A DNA stretch of 62,797 nucleotides from positions 1 to 62,797 of the forward strand of contig JAFIFG010000020.1 of assembly GCA_020832135.1 (NCBI GenBank), read 5' to 3'. The translations under genes were made by a program, and so were the position numbers. This document shows, piece by piece, positions 1-7,901 of this stretch. How positions within the stretch are numbered: position 1 is the stretch's first letter; each line of letters starts with the position of its first letter. The notes under the pieces were generated by a model, which did no database searches, was not told the DNA's origin, and saw only the letters and a program-made list of their open reading frames with translations. Source of the DNA: Clostridiaceae bacterium. Its GTDB lineage: Bacteria; Bacillota; Clostridia; Peptostreptococcales; Natronincolaceae.

Positions 1-19
1 ATGGGAGAGGAGTTTTATT

Positions 20-208
20 ATGGAACTTGGTATTGTAGAGTTTAGTTGGACATTTATTTTTTCACTTTTAAATATTGCAGTATTGGTTGGGGTTGTTTAT
101 TTAATATTCAAATTGGTAGTTAAGTTACCTAAATGGATTAAAAAGAGGGAAGAAAAGATTGATAAAATAGAGAAAACTTTAGATGAAATCAATAAAAAGT
201 TAGATTAG
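20..208 (+). CDS. small single-pass membrane protein (62 aa), unknown function
   Basis: An ATG start is preceded by a strong GGAGAGGAG ribosome site. Residues 8-32 form one hydrophobic helix. The rest is a highly charged lysine/glutamate tail that looks like a short amphipathic coil. This helix-plus-charged-tail layout resembles tiny clostridial DUF4083-like or holin-like proteins, but no family is assigned with confidence. It is the first of eight consecutive small membrane-protein genes on this strand, so it probably shares their role. No function is proposed. Confidence 0.6.
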   Translation: MELGIVEFSWTFIFSLLNIAVLVGVVYLIFKLVVKLPKWIKKREEKIDKIEKTLDEINKKLD

Positions 209-264
209 TAAATACCTGTAATGGATAAAACAGGTGTAATATAAGCTAATTTAGGGGGGAAGAT

Positions 265-441
265 ATGTCTTTAATTATTGCATCACTAATAGCAGGCTTT
301 ATAGGCATGAATTTAGGAGCTGCCTTAGGAGGAGAAGTGTTCGCATTTTTATTCGGGTTCTTAGGAGTTTTAAGTCCTGCTTTACTTGTGTTGCAACAAA
401 TAAATAGAAGGCTAGAAAATTTAGAGAAAAAAGAAAGGTAG
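265..441 (+). CDS. small glycine-rich membrane protein (58 aa), unknown function
   Basis: The ATG follows a very strong TTAGGGGGGA site. The protein has two hydrophobic stretches (about residues 2-22 and 26-43) with small-residue (Gly/Ala) spacing of the kind that packs helices, then a short charged tail (QQINRRLENLEKKER). It lies 56 bases after the preceding small gene and belongs to the same array. Glycine-zipper helices occur in small pore-forming peptides and holins, but that is only a shape resemblance. The family is not recognised. Confidence 0.6.
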   Translation: MSLIIASLIAGFIGMNLGAALGGEVFAFLFGFLGVLSPALLVLQQINRRLENLEKKER

Positions 442-663
442 CTTTCAATGTCTTTTTATCTTGACATATAAATTATATGAAATAGTCACTTAATTTACTA
501 GAAGGACTTATGATGCCTTGTAAAATTACTGTGAAGGACATTTATAAAGATTTTAGAATATAAAAGTATATCATAAATTAGTTTCCATGATTTTCAAGGG
601 GGCGAGATTGTTATCAATAAGGTTGAAAAATTTATAAAAGCATTAAAACCCACTTTTTATGAA

Positions 664-855
664 ATGTTGACAGACAAAGTAACTTGGATTCGATTTATAG
701 TAGCATCGATAGTTTCGTATTATTTACATTTATGGTTTATTATTAATCCTTCAAGTCTTGATCCGGTCGGTGATGCTAGGAGGGTAACTGTAGTTCTAAT
801 TAGTTTTCTTTATATATGTACGATAATTGAAAGAGCTATTAAGAAAATAAAGTAA
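664..855 (+). CDS. small membrane protein (63 aa or longer), unknown function
   Basis: The ATG at 664 has no ribosome site. The open frame continues upstream without a stop to a strong AAGGGGGCGAG site at 596-606, where in-frame ATT (607) or ATC (613) could act as rare starts and add 17-19 residues reading like a natural N-terminus (INKVEKFIKALKPTFYEM). Two hydrophobic segments follow (residues about 9-27 and 42-56 counted from 664), with a basic C-terminal end. Unknown family, third in the small-membrane-protein array. The true start is the uncertain part. Confidence 0.5.
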   Translation: MLTDKVTWIRFIVASIVSYYLHLWFIINPSSLDPVGDARRVTVVLISFLYICTIIERAIKKIK

Positions 856-943
856 TACTCTAAACATAGTAGAGGTAGTGGCACATCACCTTTTTGCGGT
901 CACAGAAGTATTGTGTGAAGAAGAAAAACAAGGGGCGATTTAA

Positions 944-1252
944 TTGGAGAGTAATGAAGAAAATGTTTTAAAGCAAATCCAAGACGATATTCTTAATAAA
1001 GGACCTATATTCTTTATTGTCGCTGCAATAATAGCTTTATCTTTTATAATAACTGTTAAAGAAATTCAATTAATTTTAGAAATTACAAGATTCTTATTAT
1101 GTTCTATCTGTGCGATTATTATGGTTTTAATAGGTACTAGGTATAAGGAAACTAGGACTAAAAAAGAAAATAAAACGATTTTAAGTTATACCATATTTTT
1201 TCTTGTATTAAATGTAGTTATTGCATATAACGTAATAAATCATATGAATTAA
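944..1252 (+). CDS. small membrane protein (102 aa), unknown function
   Basis: A TTG start follows AAGGGGCGATTTAA. The N-terminal 20 residues are acidic and cytoplasmic in character. Three hydrophobic segments follow, at about residues 25-42, 45-66 and 80-98, separated by a basic loop (RYKETRTKKENK). It sits fourth in the array of small membrane-protein genes. The family was not recognised. Confidence 0.6.
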   Translation: MESNEENVLKQIQDDILNKGPIFFIVAAIIALSFIITVKEIQLILEITRFLLCSICAIIMVLIGTRYKETRTKKENKTILSYTIFFLVLNVVIAYNVINHMN

Positions 1253-1279
1253 AGTAAAAGGTACAAGGGGGAATAATCT

Positions 1280-1579
1280 GTGAAGAATAATGAAGAAAAG
1301 TTTATAAAAATGTGGGAAGAAGAAAAACAAAAAGGAAAGTTGAAGTATATCCTAACACTAAGCATAAGAAATACAGTAATGATAGTAGTTGGAGCGATAT
1401 TAGTTAGATACTTGATTAGCACATTTATTGTAGAAGCTTCATATGCATTTAAAGCAGATGACTTATATAGATTAATTATTCTTTTTATTGCCATTCTTAT
1501 TGCTTCAATCATTGGTTCAAATTATAGGTGGAAAAACAATGAAAATAAATACGATACAATCAGATACAGTAAAGACTAA
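1280..1579 (+). CDS. small membrane protein (99 aa), unknown function
   Basis: A GTG start lies 8 bases after AAGGGGGAA, and the gene begins 27 bases after the previous stop, so the two are probably co-transcribed. The first 25 residues are very charged (Glu/Lys). Two hydrophobic helices follow at about residues 29-52 and 66-80, then a polar tail. The charged head plus two-helix layout is like that of the preceding gene, which suggests related membrane proteins, but sequence similarity is not obvious by eye. Confidence 0.6.
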   Translation: MKNNEEKFIKMWEEEKQKGKLKYILTLSIRNTVMIVVGAILVRYLISTFIVEASYAFKADDLYRLIILFIAILIASIIGSNYRWKNNENKYDTIRYSKD

Positions 1580-1600
1580 ACTATATATGCCATATTTTTA

Positions 1601-1624
1601 TTTTTAGTCGTCACAGATGTAAAA
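1601..1624 (+). repeat. recurrent intergenic motif, consensus about TTTTAGYCGWCAYAGATGTAA
   Basis: Three spacers inside the small-membrane-protein array carry a similar element. The three sites are 891-910 (TTTTTGCGGTCACAGAAGTA), 1601-1624 (core TAGTCGTCACAGATGTAAAA) and 2261-2285 (core TAGCCGACATAGATGTAATA). Each lies before the next small gene. It may be a remnant of tandem duplication or a shared regulatory site. With only three imperfect copies in AT-rich DNA, the call is weak. Confidence 0.3.
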
Positions 1625-1756
1625 GACGATTCATCAACGTGGAGATATTTTAACTAAATGAATGTTATTATTTCGAAAGAAAGCGTGGTATGCCAGTGCA
1701 GTTCAGTGATGAGGCCAATGGGAAAACATTATATAACTTCAATAATGGAGGCTTTT

Positions 1757-1939
1757 ATGGATTTATTTGGGTTAATAATAATCGTTATTGTATTAATATA
1801 TATGGGTAAAGGGTCACAGAATAAAGTGGACGTGGACAGAAGATGGATGAATGCTATATTTATTCAGTGTATGGTTGTATTTTTTGGTGGGATTTTTGTG
1901 CTAATGTTTATTATATATAAACTTGTAACAACACAGTAA
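1757..1939 (+). CDS. small membrane protein (60 aa), unknown function
   Basis: The ATG at 1757 was chosen because a perfect GGAGG lies 5 bases upstream. The same frame opens at 1658, but that ATG has only a weak, distant site. The protein has two hydrophobic helices, residues about 3-15 and 33-55, joined by a charged loop (KGSQNKVDVDRRW). It is sixth in the array. No family is recognised. Confidence 0.55.
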   Translation: MDLFGLIIIVIVLIYMGKGSQNKVDVDRRWMNAIFIQCMVVFFGGIFVLMFIIYKLVTTQ

Positions 1940-1992
1940 AAAAATAAAGTATTCTTTAAATTCAATTGAGACTTTAGGGGGGGAATAAGGGA

Positions 1993-2172
1993 ATGTTTAA
2001 AATGCTATTACTCAAGGATTTTTATGCATATATAAATGCACAAAGTGAAGCAGAACGTAAAAAAGCAAAACGAAACATATTAACTACATTAGGAGTATGG
2101 GCTGTATTACTATTATTACTTTCAAGTCCAATTATATTTATTATTGTTATAGGTAAAATACAAGGTATTTGA
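1993..2172 (+). CDS. small single-pass membrane protein (59 aa), unknown function
   Basis: The ATG follows GGGGGGGAATAAGGGA. The N-terminal half is charged (AQSEAERKKAKRN) and the C-terminal half is a single strongly hydrophobic helix (about residues 30-54), giving a tail-anchored layout. It is seventh in the array. Function unknown. Confidence 0.55.
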   Translation: MFKMLLLKDFYAYINAQSEAERKKAKRNILTTLGVWAVLLLLLSSPIIFIIVIGKIQGI

Positions 2173-2393
2173 GAATATACTCTATTTTTTAGTTATTAAA
2201 AATCTGAAAAGTAATATACTCTACAATAAATTAATGAGGCACTTTTATAGTCATATTATCTTATTTAGCCGACATAGATGTAATAATTGTAACAGGTAAA
2301 AACATAAGAGAAAATTATCAACAATAAATAATAGTATAGGAAGTCAGAGGAGGATAATATTATATATTATAAAGAGTAATAGGAGGGATTTTT

Positions 2394-2549
2394 ATGGGTA
2401 AATATGGTATCATAATCTTTCTATTTATTTGGGGCCTATTAGAATTTCTATTTACACCAATAACAGGAGTTAAATTTTCTCTAAAGAAGAGGCTAATATT
2501 TTTTTTAAGTGCTAGTTTTGTTATAGCTACATTAGTTTATATTACATAA
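2394..2549 (+). CDS. small two-helix membrane protein (51 aa), unknown function
   Basis: The ATG lies 5 bases after a perfect TAGGAGGGA site. Two hydrophobic helices (about residues 4-20 and 33-50) flank a short basic loop (KFSLKKR). It is the last gene of the array and is followed 26 bases later by a factor-independent terminator. The family was not recognised. Confidence 0.55.
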   Translation: MGKYGIIIFLFIWGLLEFLFTPITGVKFSLKKRLIFFLSASFVIATLVYIT

Positions 2550-2575
2550 ATAAGTTGCTACAAAAGATAGTAGAT

Positions 2576-2609
2576 GCAAGAGAGGAAAACCACCTCCCTT
2601 GCTTTTTTT
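2576..2609 (+). terminator. intrinsic terminator of the small-membrane-protein array
   Basis: GCAAG(A)GAGG and CCTC(C)CTTGC form a hairpin around a short loop, followed directly by seven T residues. It closes the block of eight small genes. Confidence 0.85.
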
Positions 2610-2705
2610 GTTCCTTTTTTGAATAAAAAAACTGCTAATTTTTTGCTAATCTAATTTTGAAAAAGTATGAAAAATATGATTAAGCAACAAACTAAAATTT
2701 AGTAA

Positions 2706-2735
2706 TTGCAATGCTTATAACAACTATGATATACT
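2706..2735 (+). promoter_or_regulatory. sigma-A-type promoter of queT
   Basis: TTGCAA (2706-2711) and TATACT (2730-2735) are separated by 18 bases. The expected start point, near 2742, is just ahead of the riboswitch stem at 2747. Confidence 0.6.
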
Positions 2736-2746
2736 ATGAAATTGTG

Positions 2747-2791
2747 ATAGTCAGTTCGAAACCATCCTGACTATAAACAAAACTAGGGAGG
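2747..2791 (+). promoter_or_regulatory. preQ1 class I riboswitch
   Basis: A stem of ATAGTCAG (2747-2754) with CTGACTAT (2767-2774) encloses a 12-base loop beginning TTC and ending CCATC. It is followed by the A-rich pseudoknot tail AAACAAAACTAGG, which runs into the GGGAGG ribosome site. This matches the compact preQ1-I aptamer layout, where ligand binding pulls the tail into the loop and hides the Shine-Dalgarno sequence, so control is probably translational. The gene behind it is queT, a known partner of this riboswitch. Confidence 0.85.
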
Positions 2792-2799
2792 TACAAAAA

Positions 2800-3279
2800 T
2801 TGAAAAAGACAAGTTTTATAACACAAGCTGCTATGATTGCGGCTCTTTATGTTGTGTTGGTGGAGGTGTTTAAACCCATCAGCTACGGCATGGTACAAGT
2901 TAGGGTAGCAGAGGCATTGACGGTATTGCCTTACTTTACTTTTGCTGCTATTCCGGGACTAACATTAGGAGTAATCATTTCTAATATTATAGGGCCCTAT
3001 GGCATGATGGATATTGTATTCGGTAGTAGTGCAACTTTGATTGCCGCATATCTTTCCTACAAGATGCCTAAAAAAGTATTGGTGCCTATACCACCTATAG
3101 TGGTAAATGCAATAATCATAGGGGCAATGCTTTACTATATCTTCTTGGGAACACCTGATGCAATGCCATTATTGCCTATTATGGGTTGGGTAGGTATTGG
3201 ACAGGTTATTGTCTGCTACGGTTTAGGCTATCCTTTGATTAAGGTGTTGGAAAAGCATAAAGATAAACTGTTCCAATAG
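2800..3279 (+). CDS. queT: QueT family queuosine-precursor transporter
   Basis: This 159-residue membrane protein starts at a TTG placed 8 bases after GGGAGG. It has about five to six hydrophobic helices and the QueT pattern: an N-terminal ALYVVLVEVFKPISYG stretch, then QVRVAEALTVLPYF and a GLTLGVIISNIIGPYG loop. Members act as the substrate-binding (S) subunit of energy-coupling-factor importers for queuosine precursors such as preQ1. The preQ1 riboswitch directly upstream supports this. The shared energizing module is not encoded nearby. Confidence 0.9.
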   Translation: MKKTSFITQAAMIAALYVVLVEVFKPISYGMVQVRVAEALTVLPYFTFAAIPGLTLGVIISNIIGPYGMMDIVFGSSATLIAAYLSYKMPKKVLVPIPPIVVNAIIIGAMLYYIFLGTPDAMPLLPIMGWVGIGQVIVCYGLGYPLIKVLEKHKDKLFQ

Positions 3280-3295
3280 GTTAAGCTCATAATGT

Positions 3296-3339
3296 AAAGG
3301 GCAGCCAATCAAATTTTTCTTTTGATTAGCTGCTCTTTT
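3296..3339. terminator. bidirectional terminator between queT and the convergent permease gene
   Basis: AAAGGGCAGCcAATCAAA pairs with TTTGATTAGCTGCTCTTTT with one bulge. T-rich ends lie on both strands, fitting convergent transcription of queT (+) and the permease (-). Confidence 0.8.
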
Positions 3340-3342
3340 AAA

Positions 3343-4872
3343 TTAATCCGCCGATAAACCTATGTCTTCTCCATTACTAAGGGTTGAGCTTGGCTCTTGA
3401 TCTTTTAAAGTATGTTTAAATAGGATAAAGATCCCTGCCATAATCACATAGCCTAGGGCAAATTTGTAATCATGGAGTACTGCCAGCTTAGGTGCATGCA
3501 TAAAGCCAGTTGCTGAGAGGGCAGCCGCAACTAATGCAGTATAAGATGCTTTTGTATAGTCATTATCAATCATGTATACGGTAAGGGCTCCCCAGATGAG
3601 TCCTGTAAACATAGCCCCCTGACCTAACGGAACAATACCGGAGGAAATGCCCTCTACCACTTCTCCAGCAGCATTATTAAATCTAGTCATGATATAGTTA
3701 GCTAAGTAAGGGAACATCGCTATTACAACGGCAGGATAATGCCTATGAGGCACAGAGGCAAATGCCTGTGCCACCATAGAAATACCTACGAAGACTAGAA
3801 TAGGTGCAATAACAGGCACTGGAATAATGCGGGAAAGCGCCGCTACGATTCCAAATAAAGATGCCAATATAAAGACACCACCATTAAGTACGGAATAACC
3901 TCTTCCTGCATTCATCCATTTAGAGCCTACGGAGGCAATATATACCGTTGTAGGGAAAACACCGCCGAAAAGACTACCTAACATAATCCCACAGCCATCC
4001 ACCAACATACACTCACTGGCGTTGTAATCATCTCCAGCAGAGGCCATAGCTTCAACGTTATTCATGGTTTCGATAAAGTTATAAATAGATATAGGTAATA
4101 AAATTGCAATTAAACCTACCATGGGACCAAATAAATAACCAAAGCCTTGTACAAATCCAAGGGTAGGTAGGAATGGATAAAATCCAACAGTACTCATGCC
4201 ATCCGCAATCTGACTTAACTCAGCTTCACGCAATACATAGGCCAAAACGGTACCGATGATAATTGCGAAAAGAGAAGCTGGCAACCTAAAGGGCATTACT
4301 TTTTTTGCAATTAATCCTGCCATAATTATGGCAAGAACCGTAAGTCCAATTAGGGGCATTTCATAGGTATTAAAGAAAAGTTCTCCACCAATAAAGGTAA
4401 AGGCTACTCCAGCTAAAGCCCCAAGCATCGAGGCCCTTGGCAACGTTTTCCTTACCCAGTTACCAATTAAACTTCCTAATACCTCTACCAAACCTCCAAA
4501 GAAACAGGCTGCCATACCTATACGCCAAGCCATCTCTGGATCACCGGTCATGCTTAGGGTAGGAGCCATTACACCAAATAGGTAAACAAACATCACCGGT
4601 GTACTTATACCATAGGAAAGGGCAGTAACATCGCTACGTCCTTCTTTTTCTGCTAATCTCTTAGCCATGTAGGCATAATAAATATTACCGAACAAAACAG
4701 ATATAGCAGCGCCAGGAATAATTCTTCCATAAACAATGCTAGTAGGGTAACCCATGCCAATTAAGGCTACTGCAATTAAAACAAAGTTTGCTAAATTGTT
4801 TTGAAATAATGCGAAAAAGCCGTCGATGTCCTCTCTCTTAAACCATGGATAATGAACATTTTGTGTTTTCAT
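3343..4872 (-). CDS. NCS2-type xanthine/uracil permease family protein
   Basis: This 509-residue polytopic protein has about 12-14 helices. The core resembles nucleobase-cation symporter-2/AzgA-like permeases: a glycine-rich VLFGNIYYAYMAKRLAEKEGR region, a PVMFVYLFGVMAPTL stretch and a central SIYNFIETMNNVEAMASAGD segment with conserved acidic residues. Such proteins take up purines or pyrimidines with protons or sodium. The substrate cannot be read from sequence. The ATG is preceded on the minus strand by AGGAGGAAGA. The leader contains a long AT-rich hairpin, but no purine riboswitch was found. Confidence 0.75.
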   Translation of the reverse strand: MKTQNVHYPWFKREDIDGFFALFQNNLANFVLIAVALIGMGYPTSIVYGRIIPGAAISVLFGNIYYAYMAKRLAEKEGRSDVTALSYGISTPVMFVYLFGVMAPTLSMTGDPEMAWRIGMAACFFGGLVEVLGSLIGNWVRKTLPRASMLGALAGVAFTFIGGELFFNTYEMPLIGLTVLAIIMAGLIAKKVMPFRLPASLFAIIIGTVLAYVLREAELSQIADGMSTVGFYPFLPTLGFVQGFGYLFGPMVGLIAILLPISIYNFIETMNNVEAMASAGDDYNASECMLVDGCGIMLGSLFGGVFPTTVYIASVGSKWMNAGRGYSVLNGGVFILASLFGIVAALSRIIPVPVIAPILVFVGISMVAQAFASVPHRHYPAVVIAMFPYLANYIMTRFNNAAGEVVEGISSGIVPLGQGAMFTGLIWGALTVYMIDNDYTKASYTALVAAALSATGFMHAPKLAVLHDYKFALGYVIMAGIFILFKHTLKDQEPSSTLSNGEDIGLSAD

Positions 4873-4911
4873 CTTCTTCCTCCTTTATTTATAGCATTTC
4901 ATAAGAATAAT

Positions 4912-4953
4912 AAAAGATTGATAAAAAGTATATTTAAATTTTATCAATCTTTT
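4912..4953 (-). promoter_or_regulatory. perfect 15-bp inverted repeat in the permease leader
   Basis: AAAAGATTGATAAAA (4912-4926) and TTTTATCAATCTTTT (4939-4953) are exact inverted repeats around a 12-base loop. They lie 40 bases upstream of the permease start on its strand. The structure could be a weak attenuator or an operator. No ligand-binding aptamer was recognised beside it. Confidence 0.4.
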
Positions 4954-5156
4954 GTATTTATCAACTTCGATTTACCAGGAATCTATTCCTTTGTAGGTAT
5001 TCTATAGGAATAAAAATTTTCATTAAGGAAAAATAAGGAATATTTGTATATAATATCTAAACATTTTGTATTTTCAGTATTTTCAAAATAAAAAACGGAA
5101 GAGCATAGAATAATCTTGCTGAAGGAATAAAATACTAGGTTTTGGGAAGGGTGCTT

Positions 5157-5460
5157 TCAATGATTTACAAATTCTATTCTTCCGCCGGCTTCTTTAACAG
5201 CAGTTGTTACAAGTAGAAAAAATATTTTTCTCATCTGAGCCTAAAATAGGTAATCTTACAATCAGGCATATACTACTAGGAGAAGTGCTTTCTATTAGGT
5301 TCAATAAATTTATCACCGCTCCTGCTGGAATGTTAATACGAAGTATAGTTCCAGGTAATTGAGGGCATTCTGTAGGACTTAGTTTATGCTGATGGAGAAT
5401 TAAGGTGATGGGTTTATAGAAATTTTCAACAATTGAAGTTGCTATAGGTACCCAAAATTG
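5157..5460 (-). pseudogene. truncated, frameshifted remnant of an unrecognised protein gene
   Basis: The minus strand from 5460 to 5194 reads as a protein-like sequence without a start codon, including KLSPTECPQLPGTILRIN and SICLIVRLPILGSDEKN. It then stops. Removing one T from the six-T run near 5220 lets the reading continue naturally as LLVTTAVKEAGGRIEFVNH to a TGA at 5159-5157. An in-frame TAA lies just upstream at 5463-5461, so the 5' part is gone. The family is not recognised. The rest of the 4873-5525 gap holds only the hairpin and AT-rich DNA. Confidence 0.5.
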
Positions 5461-5525
5461 TTAAACTAGAACAAAGGTAAATTAACGAAAGTATATATTT
5501 GAAAATACTGCTAGGAGGTTTTAAG

Positions 5526-6734
5526 ATGATTAATACAGTGGCAATAAGTGAGGATATTCATTTTGTAGGTGTAAACGATAGGGAAACACATTTGTTTGAA
5601 AATTTGTGGCCCTTAGATAAGGGGGTTTCCTACAATGCTTATCTTATTAAGGATGAAAAGATTGCTGTTATCGATACTGTAAAAAGTACGAAAATGGATG
5701 CCTTTGTGGAAAAGATAGAAAGTATCATTGGGAATCGCCCGGTGGACTACTTAATTATCAATCATATGGAGCCGGACCATTCCGGTGCTATAAAGGCGGT
5801 AAAGGAAAAATATCCTGATGTAACTATAGTAGGGAATAAAAAGACGTTTGAATTCTTGGAAAGTTTTTATGGAAAGATGAAGAACTATTATATCATTGAG
5901 GATGAGGATGTTTTAGATCTAGGGAAACACCAACTTAAATTTTATTTAACACCTATGGTGCATTGGCCTGAAACCATGATGACCTATGAAATGACAGAAA
6001 AAGTATTGTTTTCTGCTGATGCCTTTGGTGGATTCGGCACATTGGATGGTGGTGTTTTTGATGATGAGGTAAATTTAGAGTTCTACACCGATGAGATTAG
6101 AAGGTACTACTCTAATATCGTAGGAAAATATGGAGCTATGGTTCAAAAAGCTTTAAAGAAACTAACTACTGCCGACATTGATATTAATGTTATTGCACCT
6201 ACCCATGGACCAGTATGGAGAAGTAACCCCTCATGTATCATTGACTATTATGATCGTTGGTCTAAATCTGAAACAGAAGAAGGGGTTGTTATTGTATATG
6301 GATCGATGTACGGTAATACCCAAAAGATGGCGGACTTTATCGCTAGGAAATTAGCTGAAAAGGGCATTAAAAATATTCGTATTTATGATGCTTCAAAAAC
6401 CCATGTTTCTTATATTATAAGTGATATATGGAGATTTAAAGGAGTTATTTTAGGAAGCTGTGCCTATAATACTGGGTTATTCCCTGCTATGGAAACTGTG
6501 ATTCATAAAATTGAAAACTCTCAGCTTAAAAACAGATACCTCGGCATTTTTGGGACTGCGTCATGGAGTGGCGGTGGTGTATCTAATTTAGATAAATTTG
6601 CTGAAAGAATGAAGTGGCAGCAGGTTGGTGAATCTATAGAAGCAAAATCCTCTCCGAAGGAAGAAGAATTTAAGGGATGTGTAGCAATTGCACAGGAAAT
6701 GGCTCAAAGATTGATAGAAGAAAGAGAAGATTAA
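5526..6734 (+). CDS. flavodiiron protein (FprA type)
   Basis: This 402-residue cytoplasmic enzyme reduces oxygen to water (or nitric oxide to nitrous oxide), a defence of anaerobes. Residues 1-250 are the metallo-beta-lactamase-like diiron domain with the ligand motif HMEPDHSG and further histidines in HWPET and PTHGP. Residues 255-400 are a flavodoxin domain with the FMN loop YGSMYGNTQKMAD. No rubredoxin domain is fused. The ATG at 5526 was chosen because AGGAGG lies 6 bases upstream. A K+ channel gene starts one base after its stop. Confidence 0.9.
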   Translation: MINTVAISEDIHFVGVNDRETHLFENLWPLDKGVSYNAYLIKDEKIAVIDTVKSTKMDAFVEKIESIIGNRPVDYLIINHMEPDHSGAIKAVKEKYPDVTIVGNKKTFEFLESFYGKMKNYYIIEDEDVLDLGKHQLKFYLTPMVHWPETMMTYEMTEKVLFSADAFGGFGTLDGGVFDDEVNLEFYTDEIRRYYSNIVGKYGAMVQKALKKLTTADIDINVIAPTHGPVWRSNPSCIIDYYDRWSKSETEEGVVIVYGSMYGNTQKMADFIARKLAEKGIKNIRIYDASKTHVSYIISDIWRFKGVILGSCAYNTGLFPAMETVIHKIENSQLKNRYLGIFGTASWSGGGVSNLDKFAERMKWQQVGESIEAKSSPKEEEFKGCVAIAQEMAQRLIEERED

Positions 6735-6735
6735 A

Positions 6736-7779
6736 GTGGGTTTAGATACAAAGGATAGGAGAAAACTCACTCTTATTTTCATTTTGCTGCTTTCTTTAAT
6801 TGTTGTAGGAACAGTAGGTTATATGTATCTGTTGCAGGTGCATATAATTGATGCCCTATACATGACGGTAATAACCATATCTACTGTTGGTTATACAGAA
6901 GTTGGAGAAATGACAGCACAAGCAAAGTTATTTTCTATCATTATTATCTTCTTAGGATTAGGTACAGCAGGTTATGCTTTTACCAGTGGGGTTGCTTTGT
7001 TTTTAGAGGGAACCTTTAAAGAAGTATGGAGGAGAAAAAGAATGGATACTAGAATAGCACAGCTTGAAAATCATTACATATTATGTGGTGCAGGGGAAAC
7101 TGGCCAGAGTGTTATTGAACAATTTCAAAAAAGCAAGGTGCCCTTTGTTGTCATTGAAAAAAATGAAGAAGAGGTTGCTGAATTAGTCAAGGAAGGGATC
7201 TTGATTATACATGGGGATGCCACCCATGAAGATATTTTAGAGAAATCTAGAATAAAGCATGCAAAGGGTTTTATCACCAGTTTGCCCAGTGATGCTGCCA
7301 ACGTTTTTACAGTATTAACAGCACGAGAAATGAACGAAAATCTCTATATCGTATCTAGAGCCATAGAAAAGAACTCTCGAGGAAAATTAAGAAAGGCAGG
7401 GGCCAATAATACCATATCTCCCAATGAGATTGGAGGAAGAAGAATGGCAGCTTTATTAATTCGTCCCTCGGTTATTTCCTTCTTGGATATTATTACCCAT
7501 GCAGGGGATGTTGTACTGGATCTAGAGGATGTAGTTATTTGTAGCAAATCCTCCATAGCAGGCAAATCCTTAAAAGAAGCTAAGCTTCCTGAAAGAACTG
7601 GTCTTATTATATTGGCTATTAAAAAATATGGAGAGAAAAATATTATGCTAAACCCTAGCTTTGATGAAATGCTAGAGATAGGCGACACTATGATTGTATT
7701 AGGTAGGGAGAATCAAGTGGACCAACTGAGGAAGATTGCTTGTGATAGTGGTGAGAGGGATCCATTAGCCACCCTATAA
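6736..7779 (+). CDS. two-helix potassium channel with RCK (TrkA-N/TrkA-C) domains
   Basis: This 347-residue protein starts at a GTG one base after the flavodiiron stop, so translation is probably coupled. Residues 8-33 form TM1, then comes a pore loop with the K+ selectivity filter TVGYTE, and TM2 covers about residues 72-97. From residue about 114 an RCK domain begins with the Rossmann glycine motif CGAGETGQ and an acidic VIEKNEEE strand end, so NAD(H) or another nucleotide may gate it. A TrkA-C domain covers about residues 260-340. Pairing with an oxygen-reducing enzyme hints at a redox-stress unit. Confidence 0.85.
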   Translation: MGLDTKDRRKLTLIFILLLSLIVVGTVGYMYLLQVHIIDALYMTVITISTVGYTEVGEMTAQAKLFSIIIIFLGLGTAGYAFTSGVALFLEGTFKEVWRRKRMDTRIAQLENHYILCGAGETGQSVIEQFQKSKVPFVVIEKNEEEVAELVKEGILIIHGDATHEDILEKSRIKHAKGFITSLPSDAANVFTVLTAREMNENLYIVSRAIEKNSRGKLRKAGANNTISPNEIGGRRMAALLIRPSVISFLDIITHAGDVVLDLEDVVICSKSSIAGKSLKEAKLPERTGLIILAIKKYGEKNIMLNPSFDEMLEIGDTMIVLGRENQVDQLRKIACDSGERDPLATL

Positions 7780-7901
7780 AATTAAGGCATAGGGCATACT
7801 TTAGAATTTTTCACTAAATTGAGGAAGGAAATTTTCATCTAATGACGAAGTAAAAGTTAGAGAAGAATTCATAGCATCAAAAACAGTTGGGAGGCAGTAT
7901 C

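Noticed and set aside
4873-5100. Possible purine riboswitch upstream of the NCS2-type permease
   Set aside because: The minus-strand leader shows only an AT-rich hairpin. The conserved loop sequences of the purine aptamer were not found.
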